Shown here: positions 23,031-34,300 of the stretch, piece after piece | How positions within the stretch are numbered: position 1 is the stretch's first letter | Layout of the letters: the number at the start of each line of letters is the position of its first letter | Origin: Gavia stellata | Lineage: Eukaryota > Chordata > Aves > Gaviiformes > Gaviidae | Direction of reading: 5' to 3' | Length of the DNA stretch: 64,000 nt | NCBI RefSeq assembly: GCF_030936135.1 | Contig: NC_082596.1 | Span: 2,084,155 to 2,148,154 of the forward strand | Position numbers and translations under genes: made by a program | The notes under the pieces: model-generated | Databases searched by the model: none | Seen by the model: the letters and a program-made list of their open reading frames with translations, nothing else | What the model was told of the DNA's origin: nothing

Positions 23031-26000
23031 TGCTGCTGGTGTGGCTAGGGATGTTTGTGGTCCTCTGCTTTGTGACAAGTGCCCATGAACTGGTCTTGTT
23101 TCCCACAGACCTTCCTTTGTCCGTTTGCCGGGACCATCAGACAGGCTGAACTGCTCACCTGGCTGGGAAACATCCACGCTAGGCTGCTTCCGTCACCTTT
23201 ACCAGGGACAAATGCACCAGGATCCAGAAGTTTTTTGGTCAGAAGATTTTTTCTGAAATCCTCAAGCATCTGGAGGCCAAACCTGGGATGTTTCTTGCAG
23301 CTGGTGGGAGACAGGCTGCACCTATCACCTGGGCAGTGGGGATGTCTTAAAGACACTTACGTTTTCTACTGGTTTGGGCAGACTGAACGTGGAGACACAC
23401 TTCTCAGCCAGAGACATAGATATTTCCAGGTTCACTGCCGAGCACTGCAGCATTAGAGGGAGATGAAAAGGGCCTGGAGGCAAAGCTGCTTCCTTTCAGT
23501 CAGGTCATTTACTGTTTTACATGTGTTGTCCTTGTTCTTCATGTCTGGGTCAATGAGAAGTGACTTAGATAGGAAAGTATCTCTCCTTCATTGGATTAAG
23601 TCTTGAAGGAATGTAGGGGATAATGAAAGCAGGTGACAGCTAAGCTGAGCAAGTGATTTACGTTCCTGCATCATTAACAATGCCTTGGAAAGCTGGATGG
23701 AGCAAATAATCTCAAAACAAGTGATTAGTGCCTCAGTCAGGGTTGATGGGAAGGGAAAAGATACTAGCTTGAAAGCAAAAAGAAAAAAAGGAAACTAGAA
23801 AAATTTGACAGGGAAGGAAGACAAATTCCCACTAGTTATAAATATATGATCAATCTTTTCTATGCACATTATGAACAGAGAGGGAGAACACACTTTAGTA
23901 GTTATGAACTCCTGTAAAATTCCCCCATAGGACCACTCTATCCATATGCTGGCCACTGGCCAGGCAGGTGATAAATATGAAGGTCCCACCCATAAGGAGT
24001 TAAATGCTACACAGAGGTTAGTCCAAATAATAAACTAGAGATAAGAGGTACCTGCAGTGAATTTAAAGGGAAAAAAAACAGGTTGGAAAAAAAAAAAGGC
24101 AGGTGAATCATTACATACAGGGAACCGGACTCCTTATAAAGAGAAATTATCTTGTTCCCTACCTTCCTGTCCTGGTGAATACACAAAGCATCGCTAATTT
24201 TCAGGCACTGCATACAACACATGCCTGGGGCAGACGGGATAGCTATAGTGAGGTCTGGTGGGAATTTGGGAAGAGCAGCAGGGTTAAGGAAACCTTTCCT
24301 ACTTGGGATCTGGTCTGATCTGTTTGTCCCAGGTCCTGCACTAACCAGCATCCCTCATGTCCCAGTCCAGTACCACAGTGGAAACCAGTGTGGAGAGAGC
24401 TGCCAAGCTTTCTGTAATCATCTGCAAGTCCAATCTATAGCAGACTGACTTGCTACCAGGTGTGAAAGTCAGGACTCTCTGCTCAGCAGGGTGCTTGGAG
24501 CCTATGGCTTGTCAGATTGAGGGGACGCATGCCCTTTCCCCAAGGGAACCTTCCAACAACTTGGTTCCAGGAATCATCTGACCTTTACATGCTCAATAGG
24601 CTTGAGAGAAGGCTGAAGCGTATTGCAAAGGTGTGCCAGTATAATGGTTTTAAAGCCAGGCAGAGGCATGTTGGACCTTGGCCATACATTGTAGGGGATT
24701 GTAGTGAAATCAATTAGTAGGAGTAAGGCTGCTGTGACTAATGAGCTAATGAGTGATGCCTGAGTGGAAATGGCTCTAAGAGAGCTGCAGGGTTGGATTC
24801 CTGATGCATTATTCATAGGGATAGGCCAGATTCAGTCTTGGCATTGTTTATTTTTTTACTTTGCTTTTCCAGGTTTCTCTTTAACTTTTAAAGATGTTCC
24901 TCATCAATGGAGGAAATGGAGGATGGCAAAGATACCTGTTTAATTCCTCTCTTTCAGGTGCAAAGTGATTCTCATCTCTGGAGAACTGTGGTTTCTATGA
25001 GAGATAGATGGGGACATGATGCGTCAGAGGTGAAGTTCATGGTAATTTAATCCCTGGCACTCTGCACACCAGCAGGATTACTAATTAGACTAACCCATCC
25101 TTGCTGCTGGCTTCCTTAAGTGGCTTTGATTATTGACACTATTTGGAAGCTACTAGGAGAAAACTGCATTGTTTGAACAAATCTCCTCTTCAGTCTTTCT
25201 AATATAGAGCTTATATTGTAGTTGTGATCAACCCTACAACATGCACTAACTTAGTATCTACAGTGGGGAAACTGAGGTTAATTTTCCAAGGTCAGCTAGC
25301 AAATCATTGACAGAGCTTAGAAGAAACGTTTAAGTATGTGGCTTTCAGGCCAGCGCTGACTCCTGTTGCTTCTAGTAACTCATGCACCTCCTGTCAAGGT
25401 TGCACAAAACCAGCAGAAGAGCACTGATGAAAAAGGAGCATTAACTAGTGGTTAAACCATGTGGAATACAATGTTGGCTCTATTTCTGGAGTTGCTACTA
25501 CCTTGCTCCATGAGTCTAATTACCTTCTCTGCATCTCAGCTTCCTTATATATGATAATTTAGATAATATTTACTCATCTCACAGGAGTGTTATTGGATTT
25601 AACCTACTCGTAGGTGTGCAGCAAAAGCTTAGCACTAGCATATGACACTGTCGTGTCAGCACCTCTCCACATCCACCTTTGAATCTAATCATAGCTTTTG
25701 TTCATACATTTGTCTGTTCTGGAAAGCTGTGGGATTCCTAGGAGATAGATAAAGAGCTGATTAGAATCAAGAAAATGGAGAGTTTAAAATGATCAAGTCA
25801 AGGAGGCTCTCAACTGAAACCAGTGCCTGCACTTCTCTAAGCACATACACAGTCCCCAGTCCCCAAAACTCTGAGCTGGAGGTGGATGGGCATATTGTAG
25901 GACTTAGCAGCCGGACCTCCTCAGCCTGGCAATTAGGCAGTCTGAACCAGTCTGTTGGGAGGTTATGGGATTTGGAGACTTTTTCCAGCATGGATGCAAC

Positions 26001-27183
26001 TGTTCCAGGACTGCTCACATTGGATGAAGATGCCTCCACCCAGAGACTGTCTCAGCTGTCCAGGTAGGACAGGAAAGGGGTTTGGCACAGGTTTCTCAGG
26101 CTGGAAGTAAACATTTGACTCTAAACTTTTCCTTTTATTTATGATAACAAACTCTTCTGAAATGCATGAACACGTACACCAGAAAAAGTCTTTTTTTTTT
26201 TTTTTTCCAAATCCATCTTGTGGGTAGTTGAGGCAGATTTATACAGCTTGTATCTTTTTTTTTTTTGTCCTCTGTAGTTAATGGAAAACCCCCAACACAA
26301 TAGGCTGTGATTACCCACAAAAGAAGAAAAGGAGTCCAACAAAACGCTGTTTGGATGTTCCTATTAGTTCTTGTTATTTCTTTGGTGACTTGCCAACACT
26401 TCAAGGCAATTGCATAGGGTGTGCATAAAAGAGGAAACATTTCAGGTGATGCTTAAAGACTCAGATAAGATCACCTGAAACTATAAACAAGTAAGATATG
26501 TTGCCACACCCCCACCCCACCCCCCCCCCCAAAACTGAAGGAGGGCACAGGATTTAAGCAGGGTGTTGGCATATATTCTTCCATCCAAAAACTTAGAATG
26601 TAATGAAGATCACATTTCAGCTGTGCATGTGAAACCAATCCTCTAGCACACATTGTTTGAGGCCTCTTAAGACCAGAAACCAGAAACTACACCCCTTTCC
26701 ATGTTTAGTGGTTTTTTTTTTCCCCCTAATAACAAAACAAACACGGTCAGTGTATTTCCCCTTTCTTAATAGGCTTATAAAATTCTCTGCCGAACATGAG
26801 GAATGCCAAATCAAGAATATACCAAAATACTTTTCCCTAGATAATTTTGGGCTGGAAATAACTGCTAAACTTTCATAATCAACATAATGACTGTATTATG
26901 GAGGCAACTGTGAAAACAATGGGTCTGAATTCCTGAGGGTGGAGATCACCCAGAAGTGTTGTTTTTAAGTGAGACAGGGCTTGCTAAAATGATGAGACCG
27001 TCACTGAAGCTTCAGGTTTGGGGTTGTTTATCTGGGAATAGCAGAAGGCCTTTTAATGTTTCAAGAATTCGAGTGATACTAACCCTGAATAAAGTTCCTC
27101 CAATGATGGGCTAGATAACAAAGGTGGTGGGAATATCTCCAAGAACATCTTTGTTTCAGTTTTCCCTCCTTTCCATTGTGGGA
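23031..27183. other. Intergenic DNA, no gene recognised
   Basis: No exon, RNA gene or clear transposon was recognised. Low-complexity pieces occur: a T tract at about 26191-26207, a second T tract at about 26255-26266 and a C-rich tract at about 26507-26530. Confidence 0.5.
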
Positions 27184-27297
27184 CATGATTTAATGGGCAT
27201 GGTGGTGTTTTTTTGGTTGATGGTTGGACTTGATGATCTTACAGGTCTTTTCCACCCTTAGTGATTCTGTGATTCTGTGTGATTCTGTGTGTGTTAG
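27184..27297 (+). repeat. CR1 LINE 3' tail
   Basis: The order 'tggttgatggttggacttga', 'tgatcttacaggtcttttcc' and a repeated 'gtgattctgtgattctgtg' tail is the standard 3' end of CR1 elements, read on the + strand. It is a 5'-truncated copy of about 110 bp. Confidence 0.85.
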
Positions 27298-28140
27298 GTG
27301 GGCACCTGGCATAACCACAGAAAGGCTCTTCTTTACCAGTGTTTGCAATTCCACAATCAAACTGGTTTCATCACACATTGTAGGAGGACCAGCACGGGGC
27401 TGGCCTGAGGCACAGGAAAAGCCGGCAGATGCCTGGGGCAGCAGGGTTTGGGGATGGGAAAGCCAAGGTGTTTGGCAAGCAAAGAGGTTGTGAGCTTGCT
27501 GCCACGCTTGGAGAGGGTTGGCTCAAAGCAGAGGGGCTTCTCCATGCACCATCCTCCCTGAACAGCTTGGGATAGTGAGCCTGAGAGACTCCCTTGGCCC
27601 AAACTTTCATAGCCTGGTCCTGTTGTCTTCCCAGTGCTCCCACCACCTCTCTCCATAGAGGACAGGAAGAGGAGAGAGGGAGATAGCGTGCTCCCACCCA
27701 CAGCCCCCTGAAACCCTGCTCACACCTTGGGGAGAGGTATTACAGTACCAAAACCCCAGCCATGCTGATTCCAGTGAGTAAGGGATTGTAAGTCAGCTTT
27801 CCACTTCTCCTGGTGATAAAAGAAGAGAAGAGGAGAGGTGAGGAGAAAAGTATATGGGGTTTAATGCCTTGCTGTTCACAGCTACACATGCTTTTTGCCC
27901 AGGATTCATGGAAGCCACCCAGGTCTCTCTAACCACTGCAAAAAAGAAGAAATATCAACAAACTGCAAGGCAAGGCATAGACACTGAGATTATTTAATAT
28001 CCCCAGGCTTACACATTATGCCCAGCTAAAACAACCTCAGATATTGTCCATCATGCAAATCCTCATTTTCTTCTCCAAGGAACATGAAAAGAGACGACCG
28101 CATGGCAGGAGGTGGGGCCTACTTTGTAGCTCGTTCAATT
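27298..28140. other. DNA upstream of LYPD2, no feature recognised
   Basis: No exon-like signal or repeat was recognised. Purine-rich stretches occur near 27660-27690 and 27820-27860. Confidence 0.4.
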
Positions 28141-28141
28141 C

Positions 28142-28233
28142 ATTTATAGCTCAATCAGACTCGTTTTTCCAGTAAAATCGGATCTCGTGTCAGAATCGGT
28201 ACATGGCAAGCCACCAGGAGGTGTGCCATTAAA
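28142..28233 (+). promoter_or_regulatory. LYPD2: Candidate LYPD2 promoter elements
   Basis: Two TATA-like sites lie upstream of the LYPD2 start codon: 'atttatagc' at 28142-28150 and 'ccattaaagcc' at about 28227-28236. The second sits about 60 bp before the ATG, the same distance as the TATA box of the minus-strand paralogue in this window. No CpG island is present. Which site is used cannot be decided by eye. Confidence 0.35.
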
Positions 28234-28289
28234 GCCAGCGGTGAAGAACAGTGGCAGCCCAGTGACCAGGAGACAAGGATCCGTGCAAG

Positions 28290-28341
28290 ATGAAGGTGTT
28301 TCTGTCTCTTCTGCTGGTTGCTGTTGCTTCCATGGAGTTCG
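28290..28341 (+). CDS. LYPD2: LYPD2 coding exon 1 (signal peptide)
   Basis: 52 bp from ATG, with A at -3, to the donor ttcg|gtaagt. It ends in phase 1, the same size and phase as LY6E exon 1. Confidence 0.93.
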
Positions 28342-31300
28342 GTAAGTTCCTGCTCTGATTTATCCAAACTCTTGCAGGAGTAATGCTGCTCGATGGGATG
28401 GGGTGTGTCCTGTTCCCTCTGAAGTCCATGCCTCCCACTTTGAGCAGTTTTCAGCAGAAAATCTGTCTTTGGAATATTTCCAGCCTGTCAGATGTTCAGG
28501 ACCATTATGGTCTCATTGGGATTGTTAGTTCAGGCTCTTTAGGAAGTGTTACAGGACAAAGTGGAATTATACTGTGTCATTTCTTTAAAGCAAATTCCAG
28601 CTTTCGCTTTTTGCATGTTCTTGCTCAATCTCACTCTCATAATCTTTTTCTTCTTTTTTTTTTAAACTTTCTGTTCCTCTTTTGATACTTAACCCTGAAG
28701 CCAGCTAGCCAGTTTAATGCAGCGTGTATAGCGGCGCTCTCTAATTACACGTTGCATGTGTGGTTTATTAAACTTCAGCCGTTAGAAGCGGAAAAGATGG
28801 GCTGGGACACAAAGCTGGTGGCCTAGGTACTGCAGGGCTGATTTTTCCAGCTCTGTTTAGTAACACACTATGGTTTGCATGAAGTGAAAGTCAATTTTGG
28901 CAGACCACTTTAGAAAACAAACAAGTGTGAAGTGTTTTGGGGATTTTCTGCATCTGCAGGAGGATTTGACAGTTTGTCACCACAGGGAGTGACCCCCACC
29001 ATCCTCCCTCCCTCCTTTCTGTCCCTATTAGGCTACCTGCCACCTTGCTGGAGGGGGTAGGTTTGAAGCACACAGTCAAGGTGGGCAGTCAACAGCAGCC
29101 TGATATTGTGGCTGACCCATGTAGGATGTGGAGGTAGGGAAAAAGCCCCATGAGTCCAGCCTGTACAGGGATGCCATGCAAAAATTACCCCTCCATTTCC
29201 ATCAGTGGGGTTCAGTTGCTTCTCCTCCATCACCAACTCCATGAGGCCAAACACGGAGGGGTGTTTGGGATATGAGTGTTTTCATTCCCTAGGAAGTAGG
29301 GAATCACCTCATCGCAGGCAGACCTACATGAGTAGTGATACTGTAACCTCTAATTGTGGAAGGTGACTGCATAGTGGAAAGGACACCCTCCCCATCCCTT
29401 GATGCTGCCACCAGAACAACTTCTTGCACAAAACCTTATTTTATACTGATGATCCCAAGATGAGAGTTCGTGTTAGCCTGGGTGGCCAAGCTAAGTCCAA
29501 TGCAGGCTAAGTGCAGGAGCTGTGATTGTTAATTGGGATATTTGCATGCTCTGCACTACTCCTCCAGATCCAGGCAGTGTAGGGTCTGATTTTATGCCTG
29601 ACTGGGATGTGGAGCTATGTTAGGATTTTTTTTCTTTGTATTTATTTCCTTCTTATGTAAGGATGTTTTCCTTCCTCCATCTTTGTGTCTGCACAGCTGA
29701 TTCAGCAAGAGATGGACAAGTGGGTGGAGAAAGAAGGGGGTTTTGGAGGATTTTTGGGGAGAACACAGCTGCTGTTTGGAGAGGCAGACCCAGAGCTGGA
29801 ACTCTAGCCCTCTCTTTTGTGTAATGCACTGACTGTCCCCTTATCTCTAAGACATGTATCCTGGCTCTCATCACTAATAGTTCAAAGCCTTGGGGTGCTT
29901 GTGCTGTGTCAAGATCGAGCTTGGGAACTTTCTGCATTCACCACCGCTGCTACAGTAGAGATCAATCATCATTGGTCTCCAGAGCAGGAGATGTTTCCTT
30001 TCATCATTTTACCCTTTTCATTCTGGGGATTCGTGTCTGCTTGTCAATGGAGAGACAGCAGTTCAGGGAGGAACATCATTAATTAATAGAGGATGGCTTG
30101 GAGAAAAAGGGACTCTATAGACAGATCTCCTTAAGGGACAGGCAGGAATCTGAAAGGCAGAATGGAGCAGGAAAGCAATGGGGTGGGACACAAATTTGGT
30201 CTAGGATTGACTCACCAACCTAATTTTGCCATCCTGGTTAATAAGACTTTGTCAAGAGTTGGGCAGCTGGGGAGCAGAGGCTCCGGCTGTGACGCAGTGC
30301 TGCCACATTTCTCCCTTCTGGTCCTTTCCCACTTCCCCATCCCATTCAAGTGGGTATGGTCAGGGTAGATGCTTTAATTTGGTGGGCAAACATTGGCAGA
30401 TTTTGGAAACTTCATAATGGATTTGGCAAGTAGAATTTTCTTCTGCACACCCTCTCCTCTGGAAAGCGGGGATAAAACCATGACGTATCTGCCGTTCCTC
30501 CAAGCTTTCTTCTGAGCATAAGTGGAATCTGTGTAATTTTGGCGTTTCCTGGAAAGACTGTCAGAGCTGAAGGATGAAAGATCTGCCAATATCCAAGCAA
30601 AGCTAGTAAAATCTCTTCTAAGAAATTCCAAGATTTTCTGCTTTTTTATCTCCTCTTTTGCTTTCAGCACTTTAGAAAGAATGTGTTATAACTACATTGA
30701 AATATGTTAGCATTTTATATTTACCCCTTCTTTTAAAGAAGGCTTCTAATATGTCTCTATTCCTTTTCACAGTGTAATTTCATTTTTAAGCTACTGCAGG
30801 TCTGCTTGTCTATGTGAAAATTCATAAGCTCTTAAAACAAAAAGGGACCACTACAGTTTTGTTATCTTCACAAATACCTACCCTTCACAAATAGGTCAGA
30901 TAGATAGATAGATAAATATTCTAAAGCTTGCTTAAAACAGGGCTTTTAGACCACGGGTCTTTAAGTCTCCACGTCATGGTGTTTCTTCCCTGCTCTGTGA
31001 GATGCCAGCCGACTATTGCTGCTGAAGAGCTGCCACATTTACGAAAGTAAAGTTGTTTCATTCCAACTTTTGGTTATTTTTACTGTGTTAAACACTTCCT
31101 GATCTGCTATCTTTTCCATCTCAAAAAAAACCCCAACCCAAACCTCATAGCTATAGCTGCTTTTTAAAATATTTAGCTGTGTTTGAACCTGTTAGTCTCA
31201 GTAAGGTTAATGAAAATACTGTGTTTGCACACGCTGGGGACAATGCTCTCTTAACTTAATGTCCCTTTGTGCTTATCTTTTGATCATTTTTTGTGGTTTT

Positions 31301-34300
31301 TTTTTTCAAAAGGAACACAAATGCTGTGGCTTTGACATGTCCAGTGACAAGTATCTGAGTATCTGAGACTAACGATGAAGCTTCCTCCCTAAAGATGTAT
31401 TTGACAGCTGTCAGACATAGAATTGATGCAAACAAAACATCAGTTCACATTAAGCAAAACAGAATAACAAAGTGAGCTTTGACTAAAAGCAAGATGATTG
31501 CTGGGTTCGTTCATAAAAGGGCTCTTTCTGGCTTACTAGTTAGGGTGCAGTTGCATTATCTGTTTTCATAAAAGTGGCTTGCTTGCCTGAGCCTGCTGTT
31601 ATGACACCCCATTTTAGGCATGCTGAGATGAGCTGAATTGTTTTTCTTCTTCAGTGGGGTTTAAAGGCATTTCAGCAGGGCTGTCACACAGATGGGGTGA
31701 GAACAGCTTTCCAGATAGACCAAGGAAGGGCTGCTGGTCTGTGATGGTACCAAAATGCATTGCTATGCCTGTAAGGCACACAAATTCAGGTGTCTGGTTG
31801 GGGGATGGAAAAGAGGACCTAGATCAGGTGTTGGGTTCCTCGGAAAGACCTGCAGAGAGTAAAGTGCCCTGAGAATCTTGTCCAAAAATGGCTTCCTTGG
31901 TGACAGGAAATATCAGATGATATTTTGGCTTGATATCTTTAGCTTGGAGTGCTCTGGAAATACTGCACCACAACAATCTGGGCTCTTCAGTGTCTCTAAA
32001 ACCTCTTAATCTCAAAAGACTTTAGGCACTGCAGGACTTGGGCTGTGGTTATTCAGCATGTCTAGGAGCTAATTGGCACCTGAAGGCTTGCAAGGGCCTT
32101 TGCAACTCAACAGGGAGGTGATGAAGAGCATCTAAGAACTGGTGAGTGATGAGGCAGGGTGAGCAACCTTGGACTGGATTTGGAGACTTGGGCACCAAAG
32201 TCTGTTCCTATGGTCTCTGTCTAGAGCAGTACATGTTCTCATGCAGTCTATTATTGTGGCCACTGTCATCTTTTTAGAATAACTTCTTACACATTCTTCT
32301 CACAAAACCAGAATCTCAGCACAGGGGAAGGGTTGTGCTTAATTTGTTCTCATGACTCAGTAAATTTGATGGAGAGAGTTCCTTCTCTCTGGGACACTCT
32401 CCTACCCGAGAGCTCCGAGTCTTTGGAAAGAACCAACAGAGTGGACATCACCGGATGAAATTCTCTCTGCTGCAACTCACATTCAAGTCTGACTGCTCTT
32501 TGTATCCAGATCCTTCACCAAGGGGAAGTCATGCTTGAACTTCTATGATGAAATGACTGGCCTGGTAGATGAATGGAGAGCAGTGGATATTGTCTACCTG
32601 GACTTCAGGAAGATCTTTGACACTGTCTCCCGTAAGATCCTCATAGACAAGCTGTTGAGGTATGGGCTGGATGAGCAGCCAGTGATGTGCGTTGAAAACT
32701 GGCTGAATGGCCGAGCCCAGGGAACGGTGATCACTGGCACAAAGTCTACTTGAAGGCTAGTAACTTGAGGTGTACCCCAGAGGTCAATACTGGGTCCAGT
32801 CCTGTTTAACATTGTCATTAATGATCTGGATGATGGGGCAGGGTGTACCCTCAGCAAGTTTGTGGATGACACAAAACTGGGAGGAGTGGCTGATAGGTCA
32901 GAGGGTCATGCTGCCATCCAGAGGGACCTTGCCAGGCTGGAGAAATGGGCTGACAGGAACCTCATGCAATTCAACAAGGGGAAGTACAAAGTCATGATAC
33001 ACATGGCGAAGAACATCCCCATGCACCAGTAAATACTGGGGGCCATCCATCTGGAAAGCAGCTCAGTTGGAAAGGACCTGGGGGTCCTGGTGGACACCAG
33101 GTTGAACGTGAGCCAGCAATGTGCCCTTGTGGCAAAGGCGGCTAATGGTATCCTGGGTTGCAATAGATGAAGTACTGCCTGCAGGTCAGGGGAGGTCCTT
33201 CCCCTCTACTCAATCCTTCCCCTCTACTCAACACTGGTGTCGTGGTTTAAGCCCAGCTGGCAACTAAGCACCACACAGCCGCTCACTCACTCCCCCCAGG
33301 TGGGGTGGGGGAGAGAACCAGAAGAGTAAAAGTAAGAAAACTCGTGGGCTGAGATAAAAACAGTTTAATAGGTAGAGCAAAAGAACACTGCGCGGAGAAG
33401 CAAAGCGAAAGAAGGAATTAATTCACCACTTCCCGTCGGCAGGCAGGTGTTCAGCTATCTGCAGGGAAGCAGGGCTCTATCACGCGTAGCGGTTGCTCGG
33501 GAAGACAAACGCCATTACTCCGAATGTCCCCACCTTTCTTCTTCCTCCCCCGGCTTTATATACTGAGCATGACGTCCTATGGTATGGGATATCCCTTTGG
33601 TCAGTTGGGGTCAGCTGTCCCGGCTGTGTCCCCTCCCAACTTCCCGTGCACCCCCAGCCCACTCGCTGGTGGGGTGGGGTGAGGAGCAGAAAAGGCCTTG
33701 GTGCTGTGTGAGCACTGCTCAGCAGTAACTAAAACATTCCTGCTTTATCAACATTGTTTCCAGCCCAAATCCAAAACACAGCCCCATACAATCCAAAACA
33801 CAGCCCCATACTAGCTGCTATGAAGAAAGTTAACCCCATCCCAGCCAAAACCAGCACAACTGGTGAGACCACACCTGGAGTACTGTGTTCAATTCTGGGC
33901 TCCCCAGTAAAAGAAGAGAGACATGGACATGGAGAGAGTCCAATTAAGGGACACAAAGATGAGCATCTCTCCTTTGAGGAAAAGCTGAGAGAGCTGGGAC
34001 ATCGGGAAATACTTTGTTACTATAAGGGTGACTGAGCACTGGTACAGGTTGCCCAGGGAGGTTGTGATATTGTTGATTGTTTGGTTGTGATACCTCCTTG
34101 GAGATATTAAGAACGGTGATTGTGGACACGGTGGACATGGTCCTGGGCAACCAGCTCTAGGTGGTCCTGCTTGAGCAGGGGGATTGGACCAGATGACCTC
34201 CAGAGGTCCCTTCCAACCTTCACCATTCTGTCATTCTGTGAGTTTGTGAGTCTATGATCCCTTTCCGATACTCTACTAATCCAAAGGCAAGGAGAAAAGC

